Assembly: GCA_045647525.1 (NCBI GenBank)
Contig: JAZRMK010000052.1
Span: 1-51,391 of the forward strand
Source: UMGS172 sp045647525
Lineage (GTDB): Bacteria; Bacillota; Clostridia; Oscillospirales; Acutalibacteraceae
Reading direction: 5' to 3'
DNA length: 51,391 bases
This document shows, one piece after another, positions 33,859-42,351 of the stretch. Position 1 is the stretch's first letter. Every line of letters begins with the position of its first letter. The position numbers and the translations under genes are program-made. Below the pieces are notes generated by a model. That model ran no database searches, was not told the origin of the DNA, and worked only from the letters and a program-made list of their open reading frames with translations.

Positions 33859-35172
33859 TTACTTGTTTTTAAGATCTTTTGCGGCTTCAAGCTTAGTCTG
33901 ACGACGATTTTTAACCTCATCGGAAATCGGCTTGATTTCGCCTGCGGCCTGCAATGACATACGGGTCAATACAGGACCAACCACCTCATATATAAGCACG
34001 GCAAAAAGGGTTATATTTCTGATAAGATTGCCCGCACTTCCCAAAGCTGTTGCGGCGATAGAGCACATGCCCAACGCAACTCCCGCTTGCGGTAAAAGAG
34101 TGATTCCCAAGTATCTGCAAATGGCAGGAGAACATTTGGTGGCCTTTGCGCTAACAAAGGTTCCAAAATATTTTCCAAGTGAACGGAAGATGATATACAC
34201 AACGCCGATAAGCACGATGCTCCATTCAGTAAACACGCTTAATTCCAACTCTGCACCGCTTATAACAAAGAAGAGTGCGAAAATAGGCGATGTCCACTTG
34301 TCAGTCGCACCCATAAGGTCATGCGACAACGGGCAGATATTACAGAACACCGTGCCGAGCATCATACAGGTCAGCAACGAAGAAAACTGAATATGCACAG
34401 AGCCAATAGGCGGAATTTCTATCATTGCAATAGATGCCGTAAGGAATACGATAGCTATTGTAAGATTCAGACGATTAGTGTTGGAGTTAAAAAGTCTCTC
34501 CAACTGGGTTAACAACCAACCCATGACCGCGCCAAGTAACAACGACACCGCTATTTCTATAATTGGATTTAAAATTATGGAAATGAGATCAACCTGACCA
34601 CTTATCAAGGCCTTTGCAACACCGAACGAAACGGCAAAAACCACAAGTCCGACAGCGTCGTCCAAAGCAACTATGGGCAACAAAAGTTTAGTCAAAGGAC
34701 CGTGTGCCTTATACTGCTTTACAACCATAAGGGTTGCGGCAGGTGCAGTTGCTGTGGCAATAGCGCCAAGTGTTATAAGTTGCGGTATTGACAAAACTTC
34801 GGGCATTATTAAATGCACCACCAACAATGCAACGTCGACAAAAATGGTGGCAACAACCGCCTGAACAATACCTATAACCAAAGCCTGTTTGCCCGTCTTT
34901 TTAAGTTCAGAAAGTTTGAACTCGCTTCCTATTGAAAATGCGATAAAACCGAGGGCGACTTCGGAAACAAGACCTAACGCTTCAACTGCTTCGAATGAAT
35001 CGAATCCCATTCCGCCAATTCCAATTTGACCCAAAACGTAAGGTCCAACCAACACACCTGCTATCAAATACGCAGTAACAGACGGCAATTTTAAGGGTTT
35101 AAAGCACCTTGTCATTAACAGACCTGCTAAAAGCGCGATCGATACTGATAATAAAATACTCACATTCGTCAT
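33859..35172 (-). CDS. Kef-type (CPA2) cation/proton antiporter
   Basis: A 437-residue membrane protein with about twelve transmembrane helices and the CPA2 Na+/H+ exchanger fold: LLMTRCFKPLKLPSVTAYLIAGVLVGP at the N-terminus and the functional ALDDAVGLVVFA motif with two Asp in the middle. No TrkA-N nucleotide-binding domain is attached. It probably exchanges Na+ or K+ for protons at the cytoplasmic membrane. The first ATG is only two bases after AAAGAG; a GTG three codons later (35161-35163) has better spacing, so the start is uncertain by three residues. Confidence 0.9.
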   Translation of the reverse strand: MTNVSILLSVSIALLAGLLMTRCFKPLKLPSVTAYLIAGVLVGPYVLGQIGIGGMGFDSFEAVEALGLVSEVALGFIAFSIGSEFKLSELKKTGKQALVIGIVQAVVATIFVDVALLVVHLIMPEVLSIPQLITLGAIATATAPAATLMVVKQYKAHGPLTKLLLPIVALDDAVGLVVFAVSFGVAKALISGQVDLISIILNPIIEIAVSLLLGAVMGWLLTQLERLFNSNTNRLNLTIAIVFLTASIAMIEIPPIGSVHIQFSSLLTCMMLGTVFCNICPLSHDLMGATDKWTSPIFALFFVISGAELELSVFTEWSIVLIGVVYIIFRSLGKYFGTFVSAKATKCSPAICRYLGITLLPQAGVALGMCSIAATALGSAGNLIRNITLFAVLIYEVVGPVLTRMSLQAAGEIKPISDEVKNRRQTKLEAAKDLKNK

Positions 35173-35257
35173 CTCTTTTTATAATATTTTAGACCACTGC
35201 CGATTCTACCACAATTCAACACCAAAAACAAGTGCAAAAATGCACAAATACAATATG

Positions 35258-35304
35258 AAAAGCGAGAGGCTTTTGGTGAACTTATGTCACGCCTCTCGCT
35301 TTTT
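35258..35304 (-). terminator. Terminator overlapping the end of pflA
   Basis: Arms AAAAGCGAGAGGC (35258-35270) and GCCTCTCGCTTTT (35291-35303). The upstream arm on the minus strand is formed by the last five codons of pflA, so translation to the stop codon would cover part of the hairpin. The T run on the minus strand follows the second arm. Confidence 0.78.
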
Positions 35305-36012
35305 GTTAAGCACACACTCTAACTCTTTAATTTTCTGCACTGTCGGTTCAGGAGTGTCTTTTAATGGGAACTCAATTCCGAGGTTTTTATACTTAACTTC
35401 GCACAATTTTTTGAAAGGCAGAAGTTCGCATTTTTCAATACAACTAAACCTTTCCACCAACTCTTTTAATCGGTTGATATTACGCTCGTCATCATTTAAA
35501 CCGGGAATTATAACCTGACGAATCCAGGTTGGTTTGTTTTTTTCTTGCAAATAGAACAAAAACTCCATCACTGCCGACATCTCGCAACCAACATAGTTTC
35601 GATAATCGTCGTCAGATGTGTATTTTATGTCAAGCATAACAAGGTCAGTTTGGTCCAAAAGTTCCTTTGCACTATCGTTTAATACGCAACCCGATGTATC
35701 AAGGCAGGTGTTAATGTCTCTTTTATGACATTCTTTAAACAGTGACGCAACAAATTCCGACTGCAACAACGGCTCACCGCCGGAGACGGTCACACCGCCC
35801 TGTTCACCAAAATACTCCTTATATCTTTCGGCTTTTTGAGCCAACTCTGCTGCCGTCATTTCCTTTCCGCCTAATAAATCCCACGTGTCCGGGTTGTGAC
35901 AGCATACACAGCGCAGAGGGCACCCCTGCAAAAAAACGGCAAAACGGACGCCCGGTCCGTCAGTGGCTCCGAGCGTCTGTATTGAATGTATTTTACCCAT
36001 TATTTCAGGCAT
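35287..36012 (-). CDS. pflA: Pyruvate formate-lyase activating enzyme
   Basis: A radical SAM enzyme that places the glycyl radical on PflB. The 241-residue protein carries the cluster motif CPLRCVCCHNPDTW (C-x3-C-x2-C), preceded by GPGVRFAVFLQG, and the GGE motif VSGGEPLLQ for SAM binding. Length is normal. Its ATG lies one base after the pflB stop, with GAGG in the end of pflB as ribosome-binding site. An in-frame ATG four codons later is an alternative start. It is the second gene of the pfl operon. Confidence 0.95.
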   Translation of the reverse strand: MPEIMGKIHSIQTLGATDGPGVRFAVFLQGCPLRCVCCHNPDTWDLLGGKEMTAAELAQKAERYKEYFGEQGGVTVSGGEPLLQSEFVASLFKECHKRDINTCLDTSGCVLNDSAKELLDQTDLVMLDIKYTSDDDYRNYVGCEMSAVMEFLFYLQEKNKPTWIRQVIIPGLNDDERNINRLKELVERFSCIEKCELLPFKKLCEVKYKNLGIEFPLKDTPEPTVQKIKELECVLNKKREA

Positions 36013-36013
36013 A

Positions 36014-38245
36014 TCACATAGCCTCGTGGAAGGTACGGCTGATTACCTCACGCTGCTGTTCTTTGGACAGCTTATGGAAGTTAACAGCATAACCAGAAAC
36101 ACGAATTGTGAGGTTAGGATAAGCCTCAGGATTATTATATGCCTCAATCAAAGTTTCGCGGTTGAGGACATTGATGTTGATGTGGTGTGCTTTTTTGAGG
36201 AAGTAGCCATCAAGAATCGCAACAAGGTTTCCGGTTCTCTCTTCCTTGTCGTGACCCAAAGTATCGGGTGTTACCGAGAAGGTGTTGGAAATACCGTCAC
36301 GGCAATCCTCATAACTCAACTTAGCAACCGAGTTGAGAGATGCCAAAGCACCATTCTCCTCACGGTTGTGCATCGGGTTAGCACCGGGTGCAAATGCAGC
36401 ACCTGCGGGTCTTCCATCAGGGGTAGCACCGGTGTTTTTACCGTACATAACATTCGAAGTAATAGTGAGAACAGATAAGGTATGCTCTGCTTCGCGATAG
36501 GTTCTTGTCTTTCTCAACTCCTCGATAAACTCGTGGGTCAACTGCTTTGCAATAAGGTCAACACGGTCATCATCGTTACCGTATTTGGGGAAATCGCCTT
36601 CGGTTTTAAATTCAACAATAAAGCCGTCTTCATCTTTTATAGGTGTTACTTCTGCAAACTTGATTGCACTAAGCGAGTCAGCAGTGACCGAAAGACCTGC
36701 AATACCAAATGCCATAAATCTATGAACATCGGTGTCATGCAACGCCATCTGAATCTTTTCATAGGCATATTTATCGTGCATATAGTGAATTACGTTCATC
36801 GTGTTAACGTAAAGTTTTGCCAACCATTCCACATAGATGTCAAATCTTTCTTTAACTGCATCGTAATCCAACTTGTCGCAATCCATAACATCCATCTGGG
36901 GACCAATATGGATACCGGTAGTGGTATCATAACCACCGTTGATTGCAATAAGCAAAAGTTTTGCAAGGTTACATCTTGCTCCAAAGAACTGCATCTGCTT
37001 ACCAATTTTCATAGCCGAAACACAGCAAGCGATAGCATAGTCATCACCGTAAAGAGGACGCATTACATCATCGTTCTCGTACTGGATAGAGTCGGTATCG
37101 ATAGAAACCTTAGCGCAGAAACGCTTGAATCCTTCGGGAAGAGCGTTAGCCCAAAGTACAGTAAGGTTAGGTTCAGGAGATGAACCCAAGGTGTAAAGAG
37201 TGTTAAGAATTCTGAAACTGCTCTTTGTGACGAGAGTTCTGCCGTCCTCACCCATACCGCCTACTGCTTCGGTAATCCACATCGGATCACCGCCGAAGAG
37301 CTCGTTATATTCGGGAGTTCTCAAATGTCTTGCAACACGAAGTTTGATGACAAAATCGTCAATAAGTTCCTGTGCGGTTTCTTCGGTCAAAATTCCTGCG
37401 GCAATATCGCGCTCAATATAAATATCGAAGAAGGTGCTTACTCGGCCTAATGACATTGCGGCACCATTCTGCTCCTTAATTGCTGCAAGGTATGCAAAAT
37501 ATGTCCACTGAATAGCTTCTTTTGCGTTAGCAGCAGGCTCAGAAATATCATATCCGTACATTGCTGCCATTTCTTTCAAGAGACCCAAGAAGGCAATCTG
37601 CTTGTGAAGTTCTTCGTCAAGACGAATGGTGGGGCTGTAAAAGTCACCGTCTTGAAGCTTTTTCTTATCCTTTTTCTTTTCAGCAATAAGTCGGTCTACA
37701 CCGTAAAGTGCTACACGACGATAGTCACCGATAATTCGTCCACGTCCGTAAGCGTCAGGCAAACCTGTGATAACGTGGCTACGGCGAGCCAAACGCATTT
37801 CATCAGTATATGCTCTGAAAACACCCTCGTTGTGAGTTGTGCGGTACTGGAACTCGTTTTCGATTTTGTCGCTCACCTTGTAACCGTATGCCTCACAAGC
37901 CTGACGAACCATTCTCATACCGCCAAACGGATTAACGCCACGCTTCAACGGACGGTTAGTCTGCAAGCCGACAATAAGCTCGTTGTCTTTGTCAATATAA
38001 CCGGGGGAATAGCTTGTAATAGAACTAACGGTCGCGGTATCGATATCCAAAATACCGCCAAACTGCTGTTCCAAAACGAAAAGGCCATTAACCTTTTTCA
38101 TCAACTCATTGGTACGGTCAGTTGCACCAGCCAAAAACTCTTCATCACCAAGATATTCAGCATAATTCTGCTGAATGAAATCTCTTACGTCGATTGTGTC
38201 GGTCCAAACACCGCCCTTAAAACCTTTCCAATTATTGTGTTCCAT
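36014..38245 (-). CDS. pflB: Formate C-acetyltransferase (pyruvate formate-lyase)
   Basis: PflB splits pyruvate with CoA into acetyl-CoA and formate under anaerobic conditions. From the ATG at 38243-38245 it has 743 residues, as expected. The adjacent active-site cysteines are in AIACCVSAMKIG and the glycyl-radical Gly is in RVSGYAVNF near the C-terminus. These two features separate it from diol dehydratases and other glycyl radical enzymes. TGGAG stands seven bases upstream; the ATG at 38257 is less well placed. It forms an operon with pflA. Confidence 0.97.
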   Translation of the reverse strand: MEHNNWKGFKGGVWTDTIDVRDFIQQNYAEYLGDEEFLAGATDRTNELMKKVNGLFVLEQQFGGILDIDTATVSSITSYSPGYIDKDNELIVGLQTNRPLKRGVNPFGGMRMVRQACEAYGYKVSDKIENEFQYRTTHNEGVFRAYTDEMRLARRSHVITGLPDAYGRGRIIGDYRRVALYGVDRLIAEKKKDKKKLQDGDFYSPTIRLDEELHKQIAFLGLLKEMAAMYGYDISEPAANAKEAIQWTYFAYLAAIKEQNGAAMSLGRVSTFFDIYIERDIAAGILTEETAQELIDDFVIKLRVARHLRTPEYNELFGGDPMWITEAVGGMGEDGRTLVTKSSFRILNTLYTLGSSPEPNLTVLWANALPEGFKRFCAKVSIDTDSIQYENDDVMRPLYGDDYAIACCVSAMKIGKQMQFFGARCNLAKLLLIAINGGYDTTTGIHIGPQMDVMDCDKLDYDAVKERFDIYVEWLAKLYVNTMNVIHYMHDKYAYEKIQMALHDTDVHRFMAFGIAGLSVTADSLSAIKFAEVTPIKDEDGFIVEFKTEGDFPKYGNDDDRVDLIAKQLTHEFIEELRKTRTYREAEHTLSVLTITSNVMYGKNTGATPDGRPAGAAFAPGANPMHNREENGALASLNSVAKLSYEDCRDGISNTFSVTPDTLGHDKEERTGNLVAILDGYFLKKAHHININVLNRETLIEAYNNPEAYPNLTIRVSGYAVNFHKLSKEQQREVISRTFHEAM

Positions 38246-38464
38246 ATAAATCTCCATTCATAAAATATTGAAAATTAAGACGGGACAATAAAGTCCCTCA
38301 AAAAGCATATATAGTATATAGTTTAACCTTCGCTTTGTCAAGTAAAATAACTAAAATTCAACAATTTTTTCATAAAAAATCACAAAATTTAGTATGTGCA
38401 AAAAACCATACCACAATATATTGTGTCGAGCAATATTCGACCACAACACCTTGTTTTTTAAAAC
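38246..38464. other. Promoter region of pflB, with an imperfect inverted repeat
   Basis: A strongly A+T-rich stretch without genes. At 38421-38446 an imperfect inverted repeat, TTGTGTCGA/TCGACCACAA around GCAATAT, is visible. The ends TTGTG/CACAA resemble half-sites of the redox regulator Rex, but the spacing is wider than the usual Rex site, so this is only a suggestion. No clear -35/-10 pair was settled on. Confidence 0.35.
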
Positions 38465-38499
38465 AAAAGAGCGCGTATGTAACACATACGCGCTCTTTT
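38465..38499. terminator. Strong bidirectional terminator after the acidic lipoprotein gene
   Basis: A perfect 16-bp stem (38465-38480 and 38484-38499) with a 3-base loop, A and T runs on the two sides, about 80 bases after the lipoprotein stop. Confidence 0.9.
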
Positions 38500-38581
38500 A
38501 TTTAACTCTGTCAAGCTCCATCGGGAACATCAACTCTTCGTAGCCTTACACGTTATAAGATACTGTGCTGTCTGTGCCGCC

Positions 38582-39193
38582 TTAGTATTCGTCGATATCC
38601 ATACCGAAGTATGTGAACATAGAAGCGTAGAAGTTGCCGTATGCAGAAACGGGGTACCACTTGCCCTTAATATTAACAACGATGAAATCATCCATCTCGA
38701 TCTCTTCACTGCCTTCGCTACCCTTGATCTCGCCTTCGATGTCAAGTCTATAAGCCTTCTTCACATCGCTCTTTTTGATAGCACCGTCGTAATTGTCATC
38801 GATAGCCTCTGCAAGCTCTTCAAGGTCATCATCACTAAGTTCTTCCTTATCTGCGATCTCATAATTAACCTTATAGTCCTTGCCGAAAACATCTTCTGCC
38901 TCGTCGATAAGATCATCGCGCTCGTCATCGAAGCCCTTTTTAATGTCATTAAGGCTGACGTCCTCTTCGTCCTCTATGTACTCCCAAACTGCGTTGGGAG
39001 CGAGGTCGCCAATCTTAGAAGTGTCGTACTTTACCGTTGCATCAAAATAATTCTCGACAGCAGCTTCAGGAGACTGCTGCTTTTCCTTTTCCTCTTCCTC
39101 GTCTTTCGAACCGCAGCCAACAAACAAACTCAACGTTGCGATCAAGCACAACACCAAAACTAATGCCAAACTTTTCTTTGCTATGTATTTCAT
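38582..39193 (-). CDS. Highly acidic lipoprotein of unknown function
   Basis: A 203-residue protein with a basic, hydrophobic signal peptide and the lipobox LFVGC (Cys near residue 27). It is therefore a surface lipoprotein. Right after the lipobox comes a Glu/Lys-rich tract (KDEEEEKEKQ). The body is dominated by Asp and Glu (EDEEDVSLNDIKKGFDDERDD, SDDDLEELAEAIDDN in outline). The C-terminal end VNIKGKWYPVSAYGNFYASMF resembles the NTF2-like or DUF4878-like fold of lipoproteins that end in a GKWY segment. No catalytic motif is visible. It stands alone between pflB and the gtrA group. Confidence 0.85.
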   Translation of the reverse strand: MKYIAKKSLALVLVLCLIATLSLFVGCGSKDEEEEKEKQQSPEAAVENYFDATVKYDTSKIGDLAPNAVWEYIEDEEDVSLNDIKKGFDDERDDLIDEAEDVFGKDYKVNYEIADKEELSDDDLEELAEAIDDNYDGAIKKSDVKKAYRLDIEGEIKGSEGSEEIEMDDFIVVNIKGKWYPVSAYGNFYASMFTYFGMDIDEY

Positions 39194-39394
39194 TTCTATC
39201 CCTCGCTGTCAAAATTCGTCGAATAACGACTTTTCTTAATTTTAAACCTTTTCCATCAGTTTGTCAACACACGTTTGATTTTTGCCGTAAATGTGACCCC
39301 ACCGTCGATAATATCGCAGCACTGTGTAACTTTTTTCGCTTATAAGCCCACCAACTGTTCAGAATTCAAAAAGGTTTCCTTTATCCTGAAAAAC

Positions 39395-39428
39395 AAAACC
39401 GACCGAAGATTTTTCCTCGGTCGGTTTT
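39395..39428 (-). terminator. Terminator of the gtrA unit
   Basis: Arms AAAACCGACCGA (39395-39406) and TCGGTCGGTTTT (39417-39428) around a short loop. On the minus strand it is followed by T-rich sequence, two bases after the end of the 57-residue gene. Confidence 0.85.
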
Positions 39429-39429
39429 T

Positions 39430-39603
39430 CTATTCTATTATCGTATACTGAAACATTTCGCAGTGGAGTTTTGTGCCCACCGTCACATCGGGCGGTAACA
39501 GCGCCATCGCTATAAACAGATCCTCGTCGCAACCGCCCGAAAGATCATGCAAATAGGCATATTCACCCTCTATTTTCGATACCTCGTAATCCTTGGGTTC
39601 CAT
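39430..39603 (-). CDS. 57-residue protein of unknown function behind gtrA
   Basis: A short acidic protein from the ATG at 39601-39603, chosen because GGGAGG lies five bases upstream; the longer frame to 39753 only shadows gtrA. It alternates short strands and turns (EVSKIEGEYAYLHDLSG, PDVTVGTKLHCEMFQYTIIE), suggesting a small beta-barrel. I do not recognise a family. Its ribosome-binding site begins right after the gtrA stop and the operon terminator follows, so it is cotranscribed with gtrA. Confidence 0.65.
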   Translation of the reverse strand: MEPKDYEVSKIEGEYAYLHDLSGGCDEDLFIAMALLPPDVTVGTKLHCEMFQYTIIE

Positions 39604-39616
39604 AACTTCCTCCCGC

Positions 39617-40048
39617 TCATTCTGCGCTTTTTTCCTTGCTTTTAGCGGTGTCAAGGCTTTTGCCAAACACAACAAAACGTTGATAAAGATATTCTGTAAC
39701 AAAATTGATAAGCATCGTTCCCGCCAAAACAACATACTCGTTCCAACCAACACCTGTTCCCGTCAACACTGCCGTCCACCATGTTGAAAGAGGTGCAAAA
39801 ACTGCATAAAAGACGGCAACTTTAAGCATTGCTATGGGTACGTTGCTTGCAGAGTGGAAAGTGTACTTTCTGTTAAGGGTAAAATTCCACAAAACTGACA
39901 GTATAAGCGCAAACAAGTATGAATTTTCAGGCGCAAAATGGCACACCTCATTAAACAAAATGTCGCTCACCGTTTGAATAACACCTGCGCTTATGGAAAA
40001 AAGCGTGAATTTCACCGTTCTTAACAATTCTTTTTTACTTTCCGTCAT
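39617..40048 (-). CDS. GtrA-family membrane protein
   Basis: A 143-residue protein with four hydrophobic helices and the GtrA/DPMS pattern: FTLFSISAGVIQTVSDILFNEV, a Trp-Asn-Phe in VLWNFTLNRKYTF, and the closing FVTEYLYQRFVVFG. GtrA-like proteins take part in moving lipid-linked sugars for cell wall or surface polysaccharide modification. The usual glycosyltransferase partner is not next to it here. It is followed by a 57-residue gene. Confidence 0.9.
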   Translation of the reverse strand: MTESKKELLRTVKFTLFSISAGVIQTVSDILFNEVCHFAPENSYLFALILSVLWNFTLNRKYTFHSASNVPIAMLKVAVFYAVFAPLSTWWTAVLTGTGVGWNEYVVLAGTMLINFVTEYLYQRFVVFGKSLDTAKSKEKSAE

Positions 40049-40143
40049 GGTAACACCTCATTTAAACGTCCCTATCTAAAAATGTATCATTCACTAACAC
40101 CACGCGCAACATTGGAGGATGCCAACAGAAACATCTGCGGTGG

Positions 40144-41508
40144 TCAATTTTGGTTTTCTAATTCTTTTTGTAGTTTTCTTCGTAAACAATGTGCTGTTTC
40201 AGTACACGCAAGACCGCCCGTAACGGTGCATCTTAACTCTTTGGGCATTCGGTTTTGCACGTCAATCAATGCATCGACCACTTCATCCGGCGGAATGTAG
40301 CTCTTAACTCCGGCTAATGCCATATCCGCAGAAACAAAAGCGTTGGCAACACCTATTGCGTTTCGCTTGATACAAGGCACTTCTATCGGTCCGGCGATCG
40401 GGTCGCAAACAAGTCCCAATAAATTCTTTAAGCACATTGCTGTCGCGTGGAAAACAACATAAGGTTCATTTGTACAAAGCGATGCAAGTCCTGCTGAGGC
40501 AAGGGCGCTAGACACACCGATTTCACCCTGGCAACCGCCCACCGAACCGGAAAAACTTACGTTTCTGTGAGCCATAATCACTCCTGCAAAACCGCTGACA
40601 AGCAACGCATCAACAAGTGCGTCATCGTCGAATCCCATTTCTTCCTGCAAAGTTAGAAGGCAGCCCGGAATGATGCCTGCTGAACCTGCCGTCGGCGCAG
40701 CCACAATACATCCCATAGACGCGTTATGCTCCATAACACCTACCGCCTTAGCAACTGCGGTCATGATTCTGCCGCCCGACAGTGCTTCGCCGGAAGCCGC
40801 CCGTTCATACAAACGTTTTCCGTCGTCACCGGGAGTTAATCCATAGAGCATATTGTTCTTTTCAAAAACGCCCTTTTTGATAGATTGTCGCATAACTTCA
40901 ATCTGTTTTTTCATCAAATCGCGGATGTTTTCCTCGGAAAATCCTGAGCGCTTACATTCATACATAACCGCAAGTTGTGGCAAAGTCAATTTATTTTCGC
41001 GGCAATACTCTGCAACACGGTCAAATCGGTTAAAGATGAAATCATCAGAAATCGTTGCGCCATACTCCCAAACCGGATCGATTGCGACATCATTACCGTC
41101 AAGTTGGGTTACCACAACACTTCCGCCACCTATTGAAACCGCGCGAATAGAACGGCTGTTGCCTTGACTGTCAGTGAGAAGAATATGGACATTGTTGGGC
41201 GCAGCTTCTTCCTCTTTAAAAAAGTTTATCGAAATATCAATTCCTTTATTTTTTGCGATGGTTAAAGCATTCTTAACCTCAGGACTGTCAGCCTCTAACC
41301 CTAAAATTCCTGCCACCAATGCACAGTCGCTCCTGTGTCCACGGTAGGTTTGTCTCATTCCGTGACTTAAAGTTAAACGGATTTCTTTGGGTTCAATTTT
41401 ACAATAACGGTTTGCCAACAAACCAATTCTGACCATTCCGGCAGTATGAGAACTGGACGGACCAACCATAACCGGACCGATTATTTCAAACAAACTGACG
41501 CTCATCAT
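40144..41508 (-). CDS. sdaA: L-serine ammonia-lyase, single-chain iron-sulfur type
   Basis: Converts L-serine to pyruvate and ammonia using a [4Fe-4S] cluster. The 454-residue chain fuses the beta domain (start SLFEIIGPVMVGPSSSHTAG) to the alpha domain (GAASGEALSGG-like region, NASMGCIVAAPTAGSAGIIPG, VGGCQGEIGVSSA, LGLVCDPIAGPIEVPCIKRN) holding the cluster Cys residues. In Bacillus and many Clostridia the two domains are separate subunits (sdaAB/sdaAA), so the fused form is of note. The pyruvate made could feed the pyruvate formate-lyase encoded nearby (inference). Two ATG codons stand at the start; AGGAGA precedes the first by about six bases. Confidence 0.95.
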   Translation of the reverse strand: MMSVSLFEIIGPVMVGPSSSHTAGMVRIGLLANRYCKIEPKEIRLTLSHGMRQTYRGHRSDCALVAGILGLEADSPEVKNALTIAKNKGIDISINFFKEEEAAPNNVHILLTDSQGNSRSIRAVSIGGGSVVVTQLDGNDVAIDPVWEYGATISDDFIFNRFDRVAEYCRENKLTLPQLAVMYECKRSGFSEENIRDLMKKQIEVMRQSIKKGVFEKNNMLYGLTPGDDGKRLYERAASGEALSGGRIMTAVAKAVGVMEHNASMGCIVAAPTAGSAGIIPGCLLTLQEEMGFDDDALVDALLVSGFAGVIMAHRNVSFSGSVGGCQGEIGVSSALASAGLASLCTNEPYVVFHATAMCLKNLLGLVCDPIAGPIEVPCIKRNAIGVANAFVSADMALAGVKSYIPPDEVVDALIDVQNRMPKELRCTVTGGLACTETAHCLRRKLQKELENQN

Positions 41509-41603
41509 AAGTTCTCCTCATAGTAGAATTCTGTGATAAATTATATCACACCGTAGCGCTAAGTTCAAGGAAGTGAAGAGTCATTATTTGCTTATGTGAA
41601 ATA

Positions 41604-41639
41604 AAAAAGCACAGATGCCGAATGGCATTTGTGCTTTTT
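41604..41639 (-). terminator. Terminator hairpin at the left end of the accessory region
   Basis: A near-perfect 16-bp stem (41604-41619 and 41624-41639) with flanking A and T runs, about 95 bases upstream of sdaA. It would end transcription coming from the decayed genes at 41694-42133 before it reaches sdaA. Confidence 0.82.
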
Positions 41640-41693
41640 GAGTAATTCGAACTTAATGACACGAAGGATGTGTTCCTGAAAATTTGATTTCCT

Positions 41694-41846
41694 TTAACAA
41701 AATATTCTATTAAGTCTATTATATGTATCTTTCATCACATCAATATATCCTTTGCCAAATAAACACAGAACAACAACTGATATTATGAATCCGGTTACTT
41801 TACAAAAAATGAAAGAAATATAGAAGCAAAAATCAAAAATAAAACT
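41694..41846 (-). pseudogene. Possible remnant of a membrane protein C-terminus
   Basis: A 50-codon open stretch with no start codon between an in-frame TGA and the TAA at 41694-41696. It contains a hydrophobic run (FIISVVVLCLFGKGY) followed by a charged tail (DVMKDTYNRLNRIFC), the look of the end of a membrane protein. The stretch is A+T-rich and could be open by chance, so confidence is low. It lies directly downstream of the decayed ORF at 41882-42133 and before the terminator at 41604-41639. Confidence 0.25.
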
Positions 41847-41881
41847 TCAATAATTCGAGGATAGATATAAACATCAAAAAA

Positions 41882-42133
41882 TTAATTGTTTTCCTCTTCG
41901 ATAAATTCACCTAAAAAGGAAACACGAATCGGCGAACCTCTATGAGACTCATTTTCGGACTCTGCAAGAAAAAATCCTTTTACCTTATCTCCACACTCTT
42001 TAAAGTGAATGCCTTATTTGTATAAATCACTACCACATAAAGTTTTTCCACAAGGCAAATCATTTGTAATTATTTGGTTTATACGAAATAATATATCATC
42101 CTTATTTGTGCAGACAAATCAGTATTTGAACAT
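41882..42133 (-). pseudogene. Decayed 84-codon ORF behind cassette copy A
   Basis: A frame of exactly 84 codons can be followed from the ATG at 42131-42133 to the TAA at 41882-41884, broken by in-frame stops at codon 5 (TGA) and codon 40 (TAA). The encoded segments look protein-like (DDILFRINQIITNDLPCGKT before, HFKECGDKVKGFFLAESE and IRVSFLGEFIEEENN after). The ATG has the same upstream sequence, promoter and AAGGCGGTGA site as the intact YcxB-like gene. No family is recognised. A chance frame is the alternative. Confidence 0.45.
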
Positions 42134-42136
42134 TTC

Positions 42137-42331
42137 ATCACCGCCTTGGGTGTAGTATATCATAAATGCGGGGAAGCCGCAATACTTATTACCTTTTACC
42201 TATTACTTCTTACTTCCCCAAAAATCCTGAATGCAATTTGAGGTAAGAGTGAAGAAATAGGAGGTAAAAAGTAAAATCCTGCCCACTTTCGTGAACAGGA
42301 TTTTTGTCTCTCTTGTACGAAAAAGAACTGG
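42137..42331. repeat. Intergenic cassette, copy A
   Basis: A 195-bp segment that matches 42889-43104 almost base for base. On the minus strand it holds, in order, a terminator (stem 42273-42281/42296-42304), an imperfect palindrome made of TTACTTC-type repeats, a promoter (TTGCGG at 42177-42182, TATACT at 42154-42159, 17 bases apart) and the ribosome-binding stretch AAGGCGGTGAT. It thus ends the YcxB-like gene and starts the decayed ORF. Confidence 0.85.
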
Positions 42332-42351
42332 ACGAAAACCTTTGATTTTCT

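Noticed and set aside
36482..37183. Plus-strand frame of 233 codons
   Set aside because: It is antisense to pflB, whose motifs are certain.
38421..38446. Rex operator in front of pflB
   Set aside because: Half-sites TTGTG/CACAA fit, but the spacing is much wider than the known Rex site and no rex gene is near; kept only as a note.
41882..42133. TGA at codon 5 read as selenocysteine or recoded
   Set aside because: A second stop (TAA) interrupts the frame and no SECIS-like hairpin was noticed directly after the TGA, so decay is simpler.
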